Shown here one piece after another: positions 8,072 to 16,633 of a DNA stretch of 64,000 bases. The notes below the pieces were generated by a model. It was not told where the DNA came from. It ran no database searches and worked only from the letters and a program-made list of their open reading frames with translations. Origin of the DNA: Anaerosalibacter massiliensis (GTDB lineage Bacteria > Bacillota > Clostridia > Tissierellales > Sporanaerobacteraceae). The stretch spans positions 155,388-219,387 of the forward strand of contig CCEZ01000075.1 of NCBI GenBank assembly GCA_000751555.1, in the 5' to 3' direction. The translations under genes and the position numbers were made by a program. Within the stretch, counting starts at the first letter, position 1. Each line of letters starts with the position of its first letter.

Positions 8072-10204
8072 ATGGCAAAAAGAGGAATTAGAGTTGGTAT
8101 AGATGTTGGAGGAACTCATACAAAAGCTGTAGCTATAGATAATGCTACCTATGAAATTGTAGGTATAGGTTCTGTAAAGACTACTCATGATAATGAATTA
8201 GGTGTTTCAGCTGGAGTAGTGGAAGCATTTAAAAAATGTCTTATAGAAAATGGAATATCACCAGAAGAGGTAGTATTTATTGCTCATAGCACTACACAAG
8301 CCACTAATGCTCTTTTAGAAGGTGATGTGGCTAAGACTGGTATTGTTGGGATAGGTAAAGGTTTTATAAGTGGATTATTATCAAAAAAACAGAGTAATGT
8401 AAAAAATATAAAATTAGATGAAACAGGAAGAAGGAAAATTGAGACTGCTCATAGATATATAGATTTAAAAGATTATAGTATAGATAAAGTAGAAAAGGTT
8501 GTAGATGAGTTAAATAATGAAGGATGTAAGGTTATTGTAGCATCAAAAGCCTTTGGTGTTGATGATATGACTGAAGAATTGGATGTAAAAGAAGTGGGTA
8601 AAAAGAAAGGAATGGAAGTATCCGTAGCTTCAGATATTAGTAAGTTATATGGACTTACTCGCCGTACTAGAACGGCTGTTATTAATGCATCTATTTTACC
8701 TAAGATGTTTGAAACAGCGGACAGTACTGAAAGAAGTGTAAAAATGGCAGGTATTAAAGCGCCTCTCATGATAATGAGAGGTGATGGTGGTGTCATGAAT
8801 ATAGATGAAATGAGAAAAAGACCAGTACTTACTATGCTATCAGGTCCAGCAGCTTCAACAGTAGGAGCACTTATGTACTTAAGAGTATCAAATGGTATCT
8901 TTTTTGAAGTTGGTGGTACCAGTACAGATATAGGTGTTATAAAAAATGGTAGACCAATGATTGATTATTCTATAGTAGGTGGTCATAAGACACTTATAAA
9001 TTCTCTAGATGTTCAAGTATCAGGAGTTGCAGGCGGTTCTATGGTTAGAGCAAGCAAGAATTCTATTATAAATACAGGGCCAAGATCAGCCCATATAGCT
9101 AATCTTCCATATGCAGCTTTTACGGATCCTGATGAAATAATAAGTCCTAAGGTAGTTAGAATTCAACCTCTTGAAGGTGATCCATCTGATTATATAGCAA
9201 TAGAGTCAGAAAATGGGAAGAGAGTAGCTATTACAGTAACATGTGCAGCAAATGCTTTAAAGATGATAAAGCCAACAGATTATTCATATGGAAATTATGA
9301 GTCTTGTGTAAAGGCAATTAAACCATTAGCTGATGAGCTTAATATGACAGTTGAAGAAGTAGCTACAGAAATTTTAGAAAAAGCATCAGATACATGTATA
9401 AATGTAATTAATAGATTATCAGAAAAGTATAAGGTAGAAAAAGACCAGATAACATTAATAGGTGGAGGCGGTGGAGCAACAGCTTTGTTGCCATTTACAG
9501 CTAAAAAAATGGGGCTAGACTATAAAATAGCTGAGAATGCAGAAGTTATTTCATCTATAGGAGTAGCCCTTGCAATGGTAAGAGATGTTGTAGAAAGAGT
9601 AATACCAAATCCTACACCTATAGATTTACAAGAAATAAGAACAGAGGCAACAGATATGGCAATTAAATCAGGGGCAAGTCCTGAAAGTATAGAAATACAA
9701 ATAGAGATAGATTCGCAAACTTCAAAAGTAAGAGCTATAGCAACTGGTTCTACGGAAATTCAAACTACGGACCTATCTAAAAAGCTAACAGATGACGAAG
9801 CTTTAGAACTTGCAGCAAAGTCTATGAAAATTGAAAAAGATAAAGTTGACTTAATAGCTAAAAATAGTAATTTCTATGTATATTCAAGTGAAAAGGGAAA
9901 AGCTAGAGAAATTAGAGTAATAGATAAAAAAGGTTTCGTCAAGATTCAAAGAGGTGATGGTGCTGCAATCAAAACAACAACAGGTGGTGTAAGAGCAGCA
10001 GCAGACAGGCTTTGGGAAGAAATGTCTGTATATAAAAGTGATATAAAGCTTTCGCCAGATATTTATTTATGTATAGGTGCTAAAGTTATTGACTATGAAG
10101 GAATGATGGATGTACAGCAACTTCATATGGTAATGGATTCAGAACTTGTAACTAGATCATCTCAGGATGAAGTCATAATTATTGGAGCTAGGAATGATTT
10201 ATAA
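8072..10204 (+). CDS. Hydantoinase/oxoprolinase-family protein (HyuA-like)
   Basis: A 710-residue cytoplasmic ATPase-fold protein of the hydantoinase A / 5-oxoprolinase / acetone carboxylase-beta superfamily. Visible motifs are the phosphate loop GIDVGGTHTKAVAID at the N-terminus, HSTTQATNALLEGD, LSGPAASTVGA, FFEVGGTSTDIGVIKNG and the late GGGGGATALLPF. The start is ATG 8072, behind AAAGGAGG (8057-8064), although the frame is open upstream. Family members open cyclic amides or carboxylate substrates with ATP. They usually need a HyuB-type partner, but none is present here. It is co-transcribed with the permease upstream and overlaps the zincin-like gene by 1 nt. The substrate is unknown; the setting in a sugar-acid regulon is unusual for the family. 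Confidence 0.85.
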   Translation: MAKRGIRVGIDVGGTHTKAVAIDNATYEIVGIGSVKTTHDNELGVSAGVVEAFKKCLIENGISPEEVVFIAHSTTQATNALLEGDVAKTGIVGIGKGFISGLLSKKQSNVKNIKLDETGRRKIETAHRYIDLKDYSIDKVEKVVDELNNEGCKVIVASKAFGVDDMTEELDVKEVGKKKGMEVSVASDISKLYGLTRRTRTAVINASILPKMFETADSTERSVKMAGIKAPLMIMRGDGGVMNIDEMRKRPVLTMLSGPAASTVGALMYLRVSNGIFFEVGGTSTDIGVIKNGRPMIDYSIVGGHKTLINSLDVQVSGVAGGSMVRASKNSIINTGPRSAHIANLPYAAFTDPDEIISPKVVRIQPLEGDPSDYIAIESENGKRVAITVTCAANALKMIKPTDYSYGNYESCVKAIKPLADELNMTVEEVATEILEKASDTCINVINRLSEKYKVEKDQITLIGGGGGATALLPFTAKKMGLDYKIAENAEVISSIGVALAMVRDVVERVIPNPTPIDLQEIRTEATDMAIKSGASPESIEIQIEIDSQTSKVRAIATGSTEIQTTDLSKKLTDDEALELAAKSMKIEKDKVDLIAKNSNFYVYSSEKGKAREIRVIDKKGFVKIQRGDGAAIKTTTGGVRAAADRLWEEMSVYKSDIKLSPDIYLCIGAKVIDYEGMMDVQQLHMVMDSELVTRSSQDEVIIIGARNDL

Positions 10205-10854
10205 TGAAAGAAAAAATAGAGTCTTTAATGGAACTTTCAGATAAACAATTTGGATATTATATTTTTTCCCATGATCCCATTAGAAATAAGGTAGATGTAA
10301 AATTAAAGGAAGAAATAATAGAAAAATCTTTAGAATGTGGCAAAAAAGTAGCGAAAAACCTGAAAAAAGAATATGGTTTTAAAAATATAGTTGAGTATTT
10401 AAAAGTCCTTGATTTGGAATTGTATAAAAAGGATAATAATAATGGAATTGAATATATTTATTTTGGCACATATCAAAAGCCAAATAAGATAACAATATAT
10501 ACAAATAATATAAAAATGGGTACAGATTTAGTTAAAAAATGGGATTTAAATATATTAAAAGGCATAAAATTGAGAGATATAATCATAGCCCATGAAATAT
10601 TTCATCATTTGCAGGAGCATGACAAGAGTTTATATATAAATACAAATAAAATTACTCTTTGGTCAGTTGGAAAATTTAAATATAGATCTAAGCTAGTAGC
10701 TCAAGAAGAAATTGCAAGTATGGCTTTTGCTAAGGAGCTCTTAAATTTAGATTTTTCACCAAATGTTTTAGATGTATTGTTGCTTTACCCTCATAATAAA
10801 GATTTAGCAGTGAAGATTTATGAAAGTATAATAGATTCACTACCTAAAGAATGA
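10204..10854 (+). CDS. Uncharacterised zincin-like protein with HExxH motif
   Basis: A 216-residue protein of no family I can name. It has a textbook zinc-protease helix, HEIFHHLQEHD (about residues 130-140). A second acidic motif (AQEEIASMAF, about residues 165-175) could supply the third zinc ligand. There is no signal peptide or membrane segment, so it should be cytoplasmic. Its ATG overlaps the TAA of the hydantoinase-like gene by one base (TAATG), a sign of translational coupling. A role in processing or maturing the upstream enzyme is possible but speculative. A hairpin follows at 10865-10912. Confidence 0.7.
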   Translation: MKEKIESLMELSDKQFGYYIFSHDPIRNKVDVKLKEEIIEKSLECGKKVAKNLKKEYGFKNIVEYLKVLDLELYKKDNNNGIEYIYFGTYQKPNKITIYTNNIKMGTDLVKKWDLNILKGIKLRDIIIAHEIFHHLQEHDKSLYINTNKITLWSVGKFKYRSKLVAQEEIASMAFAKELLNLDFSPNVLDVLLLYPHNKDLAVKIYESIIDSLPKE

Positions 10855-10864
10855 TAAACTAAAA

Positions 10865-10912
10865 TTTTCAAAAGAAGGGAGTATGGGAAAATCCATATTC
10901 CTTTTTTGAAAA
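10865..10912 (+). terminator. Hairpin between the zincin-like and reductase genes
   Basis: TTTTCAAAAGAAGG (10865-10878) pairs with CCTTTTTTGAAAA (10900-10912) with one bulged base. There is an inner ATGG/CCAT pairing. T-rich sequence lies in the 3' arm but no U-tail follows, so it may be a partial terminator or a processing/stability hairpin. Confidence 0.5.
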
Positions 10913-10966
10913 TCCAATATTTAAAATACAAAATAATTTATATATAGTAGAAGGGGGAAATTGTAT

Positions 10967-11971
10967 ATGAGGATTAAATTCGATGATATGGTTGAAGAAT
11001 TCAAAAGAATATTAATAAAAAAAGGTTTAAGTGAAGAAAATGCATATGAATCTGCCAAACTATTTGCTGAGAATAGTTTAGATGGTGTTTATTCCCATGG
11101 TATCAATAGATTTCCAAGGGTTATTAGTTATATTGATAAAGGATATATAGATGTAAATGCTAAAGCAGAAAAAGTGAAAGGATTCGGTGCATTAGAAAGA
11201 TGGGATGGGAAAAGAGGAATGGGAAATTTAAATGCAAAGATCGCTATGGATCGTGCTATTAAACTTTCAAAAGAATATGGCATTGGTATTGTAGCTTTAG
11301 GCAACACAAATCACTGGATGAGGGCTGGTTCTTATGGTTGGCAAGCGGCAGATGCAGGATGCATAGGTATCTGCTGGACCAATACTATGCCAAATATGCC
11401 AGCATGGGGAGCTAAAGATAGAAGAATAGGTAACAATCCTTTTGTAATGGCTATACCTAGAAGTAATGGAGAACATGTAGTAATAGATACAGCAATGTCA
11501 CAATTTTCCTATGGCAAAATAGAAGAATATAAATTAAGAGGAGAAGAACTTCCGGTAGTTGGTGGATTCGACACAGAAGGAAGAATAACAAAAGATCCAA
11601 TTGAAATTGAAAAAACATGGAGAGTATTACCTATAGGTTTTTGGAAGGGCTCAGGTATGTCCATTGGATTTGATTTAATAGCAACAATTCTATCTGGAGG
11701 ATTTTCTACATCAGAAATTGGGGAAAAATTTGAAGATGAATATGGGCTATCTCAAATTTTAATTGCTATTGACCCTAATAAGTTTAATTCTACTGAAGTA
11801 TCTGATGGCATTGTAAACAGAGTATTAGCAGATTTAAAAAAATCAGAACCAGCAAAAGAAAATTTAAAAGTACATTATCCAGGTGAAAGAGTCATATCAG
11901 TAAGAAAAGATAATCTTTTAAATGGAATACCAGTAGTGGATGAAATTTGGAGAAATATTAAAAATATGTAA
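10967..11971 (+). CDS. YiaK-like 2,3-diketo-L-gulonate reductase / malate-lactate dehydrogenase family
   Basis: A 334-residue NAD(P)H oxidoreductase of the type-2 malate/L-lactate dehydrogenase fold. It matches E. coli YiaK along its length: GVYSHGINRFPR, GNTNHWMRAGSYGWQAAD, GICWTNTMPNMPAWGAKD, MSQFSYGKIE, and LPIGFWKGSGMSIGFDLIAT. The histidine of NHWMR is a conserved active-site position. ATG 10967 is chosen because AAGGGGG (10951-10957) is well spaced from it; a TTG at 10961 is too close. It precedes uxuA by 62 nt. In E. coli YiaK reduces 2,3-diketo-L-gulonate. Here, next to UxuA and with no UxuB or UxaC, it may instead reduce a uronate- or aldonate-derived keto acid. Confidence 0.85.
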   Translation: MRIKFDDMVEEFKRILIKKGLSEENAYESAKLFAENSLDGVYSHGINRFPRVISYIDKGYIDVNAKAEKVKGFGALERWDGKRGMGNLNAKIAMDRAIKLSKEYGIGIVALGNTNHWMRAGSYGWQAADAGCIGICWTNTMPNMPAWGAKDRRIGNNPFVMAIPRSNGEHVVIDTAMSQFSYGKIEEYKLRGEELPVVGGFDTEGRITKDPIEIEKTWRVLPIGFWKGSGMSIGFDLIATILSGGFSTSEIGEKFEDEYGLSQILIAIDPNKFNSTEVSDGIVNRVLADLKKSEPAKENLKVHYPGERVISVRKDNLLNGIPVVDEIWRNIKNM

Positions 11972-12033
11972 TATTTATGTTAAAAAGAGTTTTTAAATAA
12001 AAATACTACAAAATTATGAAAGTAGGGAACTAT

Positions 12034-13080
12034 ATGAAACTATCTTTTAGATGGTATGGTAAAGATGATCCAATTAAAATTGAATATATTAAACAAATAC
12101 CAAGTATGCATAGTATTGTAACTGCCATATATGATGTTCCAGTTGGAGAAGTATGGAGCATAGAAAGTATAATAAGTTTGAAAGAAAAAGTAGAGAATTC
12201 AGGACTTAAATTTGATGTAATAGAAAGTGTCCCTGTACATGAAGATATAAAACTTGGTCTTCCTACAAGGGATAGATATATTGAAAATTATAAAGAAAAT
12301 ATTAGAAACTTAGCTAAAGCTGGAGTTAAAGTAATTTGTTATAATTTTATGCCAGTATTTGATTGGACTCGTTCTCAATTGAATAAAGTTTTAGATGATG
12401 GATCAACAGCACTTGTCTATTATAAAGAGCAAATAGATAAGATGGATCCACTAAAAGGAGAAATATCACTTCCAGGATGGGATTCCAGCTACACTAAAGA
12501 TGAACTAAAAGATATATTTGATCAATATTCAAAAATAGATGAAGAAGATCTTTGGGAAAATTTAGAGTATTTCTTAAAAGAAATTATTCCAGTGTCAGAA
12601 GAAAATGATGTAAAAATGGCAATCCATCCAGATGATCCACCATGGCCAATATTTGGACTACCAAGGATTATTACTAAAGAAGAAAATATTGATAGATTTC
12701 TAAGGCTAGTAGACAATAAATATAACGGACTAACATTTTGTACAGGATCCTTAGGCAGTGGAGATTTTAATGATGTAGTTAAAATGGTAGACAAGTATTC
12801 AGCCCAGGGAAGAATTCATTTTATACATGTAAGAAACATTAAACTTTTAGATGATGGAAGTTTTGAAGAAAGTGCTCACTATTCTTCAGAAGGGTCATTA
12901 GACATAGTAGAAATAATGAAAGTTCTTCATAAAAATAAATTTGACGGATATCTACGTCCAGATCACGGTAGAATGATATGGGGAGAAACTGGAAGACCAG
13001 GATATGGATTATACGATAGAGCCTTAGGTGCAATGTATATAGTAGGAATTTGGGAAACCCTTAATAAGTTCCATAGTTAG
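12034..13080 (+). CDS. uxuA: Mannonate dehydratase
   Basis: A 348-residue TIM-barrel enzyme that dehydrates D-mannonate to 2-keto-3-deoxygluconate. It follows E. coli UxuA closely: [77 protein letters not shown] and RPDHGRM. The His and Cys residues in these blocks are the metal ligands of the family. ATG 12034, behind GTAGGGA, is chosen over 12016 because homology starts there. Its product feeds KdgK and Eda at 3.8-5.5 kb, which explains the shared regulation. Confidence 0.93.
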   Translation: MKLSFRWYGKDDPIKIEYIKQIPSMHSIVTAIYDVPVGEVWSIESIISLKEKVENSGLKFDVIESVPVHEDIKLGLPTRDRYIENYKENIRNLAKAGVKVICYNFMPVFDWTRSQLNKVLDDGSTALVYYKEQIDKMDPLKGEISLPGWDSSYTKDELKDIFDQYSKIDEEDLWENLEYFLKEIIPVSEENDVKMAIHPDDPPWPIFGLPRIITKEENIDRFLRLVDNKYNGLTFCTGSLGSGDFNDVVKMVDKYSAQGRIHFIHVRNIKLLDDGSFEESAHYSSEGSLDIVEIMKVLHKNKFDGYLRPDHGRMIWGETGRPGYGLYDRALGAMYIVGIWETLNKFHS

Positions 13081-13127
13081 AAACATAGATAGATTTATAT
13101 TTGATTGGAATTATATATTGCTAACAA

Positions 13128-13169
13128 AACAAAGTTCTATGTATCAAACTTTATGCATAGAACTTTGTT
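13128..13169. terminator. Hairpin after uxuA
   Basis: AACAAAGTTCTATG (13128-13141) and CATAGAACTTTGTT (13156-13169) form a 14-bp perfect stem with a 14-nt loop. The U-tail is poor, so termination strength is uncertain. Confidence 0.55.
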
Positions 13170-13642
13170 ATATACTTATTAAGTCTTATTCTAACAAGTT
13201 CCAAAGTATTCTTTGTTGCATCTTTCCGATAATTCCAAGTATAAATGTCTTTCTCATCAAATCTTAACTCAAAATTTGTAGCTTGAGAGAATTTTTCAGC
13301 AAAATTTCCTATTCCAATTTGTACTTGTAACACTTATTAGTATATAATACAATACTTTTTTCAATCCTCATCCTATATGGTCATGTAGTTTGGGATATTG
13401 TTTAAATAACTAGTAATTAATATCTATTTATGTAGTAAATTGGTATATAATAAGGATGTGGAGGATGTAAAATGGAATCACAAATATTGTATCAAAATAT
13501 ATAATATAACTTTTTTATTTAACTTAGAAACAAAAAAATATTGCAATACAAGAAGGAACTATTGAGGTTTTTATACGATATAATGAATCAAAGATATTTT
13601 CAAGAAAAGCTTAAAAGTGGAAATATGTAAGGAGTTATGTAT
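13170..13642. other. Gene-poor gap before the MgtC-like gene
   Basis: No convincing gene is seen. On the minus strand 13151-13333 could encode 60 residues starting GTG, without a clear ribosome-binding site. On the plus strand GTGGAGGATGTAAAATG near 13458 starts a 10-codon peptide that stops at once, so it may be the start of a decayed gene. Another short decayed frame ends near 13612. The stretch reads as old coding sequence that has lost its frames. Confidence 0.4.
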
Positions 13643-14359
13643 ATGATTAGCCATAAAGAGATAATAATAAGACTGATTCTTTCAGCCATAACTGGTGGTT
13701 TAATTGGAGTGGAAAGGGAAGTAAATAATAGACCAGCAGGCCTTAGAACTCATATTTTAGTAAGTGTTGGTTCTGCCTTAATGATGCTTGTGTCCATAGA
13801 TGGATTTTATGATGTAGAGACAGGACTAAGAACAGCAGATTCAGCAAGATTGGCAGCTCAAGTAGTAAGTGGTATAGGATTTTTAGGAGCTGGAACTATA
13901 ATTAAAACTGGTAGCAATATAAAAGGGTTAACTACTGCTGCTAGTCTATGGGCTTGTGCATGTGTAGGGTTAGCTATTGGTAATGGCTACTATTTAGGAG
14001 GACTGTTGACATCAGTTATTATTTTATTTACCTTAATGAGTTTAAGATCTATTGAAAAAAGAATATTTAAAGGAAAATATAAAAAACTAGAAATTATCAG
14101 TATCAATAGACCTGGCCTCATTGGTGAAATAGGCATGTTATTAGGTAAACATGATATAATTATAAAAGATATAAATATTGTAGATGGTGAAATTGAAGAT
14201 AGAGAAGAACATGGAACTATGGAAATACATTTTATGGTGAAAGTACGGAAGAATTTTAACCCCAATAATTTCTTTCGTGAAATTTATAAAATAGAGGGAA
14301 TATTTGAGGCCCTATTCGATGGTATAAGAATCCATGACAATAATTTTCAGGTACTTTAG
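13643..14359 (+). CDS. MgtC/SapB-family membrane protein
   Basis: A 238-residue inner-membrane protein. The N-terminal half (about residues 5-135) has four to five membrane segments and the MgtC signature GLIGVEREVNNRPAGLRTHILVSVG, given here in pieces: GLIGVERE, RPAGLRTH, and later GIGFLGAGTIIK and GLTTAASLWA. The C-terminal half (about 150-238) is a soluble ACT-like domain. ATG 13643 is preferred to 13637 because TAAGGAG (13628-13634) is 8 nt away from it. MgtC proteins are linked to Mg2+-poor growth and ATP/phosphate balance. The gene stands alone. A second copy of its last 57 codons lies at 20703-20873. Confidence 0.88.
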   Translation: MISHKEIIIRLILSAITGGLIGVEREVNNRPAGLRTHILVSVGSALMMLVSIDGFYDVETGLRTADSARLAAQVVSGIGFLGAGTIIKTGSNIKGLTTAASLWACACVGLAIGNGYYLGGLLTSVIILFTLMSLRSIEKRIFKGKYKKLEIISINRPGLIGEIGMLLGKHDIIIKDINIVDGEIEDREEHGTMEIHFMVKVRKNFNPNNFFREIYKIEGIFEALFDGIRIHDNNFQVL

Positions 14360-14463
14360 ACAAAATGTGATGACATTTGAATTTATTTAGCTTTTAAGCC
14401 ATTTGACAAAATAAAAGGGTATAGTATTATCGATGTAGCCAAATGTTATTATTCTACCTATGA

Positions 14464-14658
14464 GGATGGAGTAAATGTAGTAAAAGATCTTTTAACAATA
14501 TTTAAACATGGAATTCAAAGTGTTACAATATTAGTAGATGTAGCTAAATCTTTAGTAATTATCCTCTAACAAATTATAATGTAGATAAATTTGTATTAGA
14601 CTGGAAAAAAGCATTTGGAGAAGGAACTAAATAATAGAATAGTGAAATAGGACAGTAC
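14464..14658 (+). pseudogene. Decayed 3' fragment of a transaldolase gene
   Basis: This stretch closely matches 192-459 of the transaldolase gene at the left edge, continuing past its stop into the AGGACAGTA terminator arm. It lacks exactly 72 bp. In the intact gene that segment lies between two copies of ATATTTAAA (225-233 and 297-305); here a single copy remains at 14498-14506. A further small deletion near 14550 shifts the frame, and other substitutions are present. It encodes nothing functional. Confidence 0.85.
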
Positions 14659-14669
14659 TTTTCCATTGT

Positions 14670-14751
14670 TTAGAAAATGATTAAATTTGTTAAAATAATT
14701 TTCTACGAACTTAGATATGCTAATCAGTATATTTAAGTTCGTTTTTCTTTT
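14670..14751 (+). pseudogene. Remnant of an IclR-type gene 3' end with its terminator
   Basis: The sequence aligns with the last codons and terminator of the IclR gene (6415-6492). In the hairpin part (14707-14751 against 6449-6493) 36 of 45 bases match, and a G-C pair there is replaced by A-T here. Arms 14706-14718 and 14729-14741 still pair, followed by TTTTTCTTTT, so it may still terminate transcription. Confidence 0.6.
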
Positions 14752-14766
14752 AAAATTATATACTGA

Positions 14767-14880
14767 GAAGAAAACTCTAAAGAATTAGGTAAAGATACAG
14801 ATAAGGAAATAGAAGAAGAGACTACCAAAAAAACTTTAGATTTAAGATTTATCACAGACTTAAAATATATAGAAGAATAG
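14767..14880 (+). pseudogene. Unidentified C-terminal gene fragment
   Basis: An open stretch of 37 codons with no start codon ends at TAG 14878-14880. It reads as a charged, helix-forming C-terminus (KELGKDTDKEIEEETTKK, then DLRFITDLKYIEE). An in-frame TGA at 14764 lies directly upstream. I cannot name the family. Its setting among other 3' fragments suggests another gene remnant. Confidence 0.4.
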
Positions 14881-15032
14881 GGACAAAAAATAATATTTAA
14901 AACTATGGTGAAATCATGAAATGAAAAAATAAATTATACAAAAATAAAAATTGTTTATTTAACGGCTATTTAATATTATATTTTCAGTAAATTTTTTTAG
15001 GAAAAATAATTTTTCCTTATAATCCTAGATAT

Positions 15033-15155
15033 TTCTAAAATATTAGAAATATTTTTTTATACTTATAAATTTTTAGAAATATAAAAAATAGGATAAATTC
15101 AATACTTATATTTATCATTATAAAATCTCATTAGGAAACTTCTAATTAATTAGAA
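15033..15155. promoter_or_regulatory. Candidate upstream activator sites for the sigma-54 promoter
   Basis: Two 16-bp dyads share the form TTCTAA-N4-TTAGAA: 15033-15048 (centre AATA) and 15140-15155 (centre TTAA, fully palindromic). A further half-site, TTAGAAATAT, occurs at 15073-15082, exactly 30 bp after the same sequence at 15043-15052. They lie about 100 and 220 bp upstream of the -24 box, the usual range for bacterial enhancer-binding proteins. Confidence 0.6.
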
Positions 15156-15250
15156 AAAAATTAAAGATATACTTTTTCATATAATTAAATAATATATCTC
15201 AAAACCCTTAAAGAAAGAGATTTCAAACAATCTTAATGATTGTTAAATAA

Positions 15251-15267
15251 TTGGCATTCTAATTGCA
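15251..15267 (+). promoter_or_regulatory. Sigma-54 (RpoN) promoter of the CitMHS-AtuA operon
   Basis: TTGGCATTCTAATTGCA fits the sigma-54 consensus (YTGGCAC-N5-TTGC). The invariant -24 GG (15253-15254) and -12 GC (15265-15266) are 10 bp apart as required. It lies 40 bp before the permease start. A PAS-AAA+-Fis activator gene follows the operon. Confidence 0.88.
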
Positions 15268-15306
15268 ATATAGTAATAGTATAAAAAAACAAAGGAGGTT
15301 TTGTTT

Positions 15307-16605
15307 ATGTTAGCAATTTTAGGACTCTTAACAATCATTACACTTTTGTTGCTTATAATGAGCAATAGAGTATCAGCAACGGTGGCTTTAATCATTGTTC
15401 CAATTATATTTGCTTTAGTAGGGGGATTTGGAAACCAAATTGGTGAATTTATGATTGAAGGTATTAAAGGGATTGCACCTGTAGGTACAATGTTTATATT
15501 TGCTATTCTATTTTTTGGAGTTCTTACGGATGCAGGAACTTTTGACCCTATCATTAATAGAATTCTAAATAAGGTGGGAAATGATCCGGTAAAGATAGCT
15601 ATAGGAACAGCTATTCTTGCAATGCTTGTACATCTTGATGGTTCAGGAGCAGTGACATTTTTAGTAACTATACCTGCTATGATTCCTTTATATGATGCAC
15701 TTGGTATGAATAGACATGTACTTGCAACTATTACAGCTCTTTCTGCAGGAGTAATGAATATTTTACCTTGGGGAGGTCCTACATTGAGGGCAGCTACAGC
15801 TTTAGAGGTGTCAGTTACTGAATTGTTTACACCATTATTGCCTGCCGTAATAGTTGGTATTTTATTCGTCATATTTGTTGCATATAGGATAGGTAAAAGG
15901 GAAAGGAAAAGAATAGGTGAAATAGATACTTTAAAAAATATTAGCTTAGATAATGGAATAGATGAAGATAAAAAAGAACTTGCTCGACCTAAGATGTTTA
16001 CTATAAATATAGTAACTATTATAGTTACTATAGGTGTATTGATTTCAGGAATTTTGCCACCAGCAGCAATATTTATGATAGCTTTTTCATTTGCATTAAT
16101 TATTAATTATCCTAAGATTAATGATCAAAAAGAAAGGGTAGATGCCCATGCAAAAGAAGCATTAATGATGGCTAGTATCCTTTTTGCTGCAGGAGCTTTC
16201 ACAGGAATACTTAGGGAATCTGGTATGATTCAAGCAATGGCAGATGCTACTGTTTCAGCTATTCCAAAATCACTAGGTAGATTTATACCAATGATGGTGG
16301 GGATAATTTCTATGCCGGCTAGTTTATTGTTTGATCCAGATTCTTTTTACTTTGGAATATTGCCAGTATTATCATCTACAGCAGAAGCTTTTGGAGTTCA
16401 GGGCATAGGAGTGGGAAGAGCAGCTATACTTGGGCAAATGACGACAGGCTTTCCAGTAAGTCCTTTAACTGGATCTACATTTTTATTAATAGGCTTAGCA
16501 AAAGTAGATTTTGGAGAACACCAAAAGAAAACTATTCCATATGCTTTTTTAAATACTATTATTATGTTGATAGTAGCATTTATTGTTGGAGCAATATCTA
16601 TTTAA
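15307..16605 (+). CDS. CitMHS-family citrate/carboxylate-metal symporter
   Basis: A 432-residue membrane protein with about 11-12 segments of the CitMHS family (proton-coupled import of metal-citrate complexes). Typical segments are LVHLDGSGAVTFLVTIPAM, LPWGGPTLRAATAL in the first half, and SLLFDPDSFYFGILPVL with TGFPVSPLTGSTFLL in the second. A hydrophilic loop lies at about residues 195-225. ATG 15307 follows AAAGGAGG (15291-15298). It is the first gene under the sigma-54 promoter and is followed by two AtuA-family genes. The transported acid is probably what those genes process. Citrate itself is not proven, as the family takes several carboxylates. Confidence 0.87.
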   Translation: MLAILGLLTIITLLLLIMSNRVSATVALIIVPIIFALVGGFGNQIGEFMIEGIKGIAPVGTMFIFAILFFGVLTDAGTFDPIINRILNKVGNDPVKIAIGTAILAMLVHLDGSGAVTFLVTIPAMIPLYDALGMNRHVLATITALSAGVMNILPWGGPTLRAATALEVSVTELFTPLLPAVIVGILFVIFVAYRIGKRERKRIGEIDTLKNISLDNGIDEDKKELARPKMFTINIVTIIVTIGVLISGILPPAAIFMIAFSFALIINYPKINDQKERVDAHAKEALMMASILFAAGAFTGILRESGMIQAMADATVSAIPKSLGRFIPMMVGIISMPASLLFDPDSFYFGILPVLSSTAEAFGVQGIGVGRAAILGQMTTGFPVSPLTGSTFLLIGLAKVDFGEHQKKTIPYAFLNTIIMLIVAFIVGAISI

Positions 16606-16633
16606 AAAGATAATATAAGGAGGCTATTTTAGT

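Noticed and set aside
13151..13333. A 60-codon minus-strand frame with GTG start
   Set aside because: No ribosome-binding site or recognisable family, and it begins in an AT-rich gap with other decayed frames. It could be a remnant, so it is mentioned only in the gap entry.
15243..15872. A 209-codon minus-strand open frame
   Set aside because: It lies antisense to the CitMHS gene, reads as a low-complexity mirror of a membrane protein, lacks a ribosome-binding site and overlaps the sigma-54 promoter.
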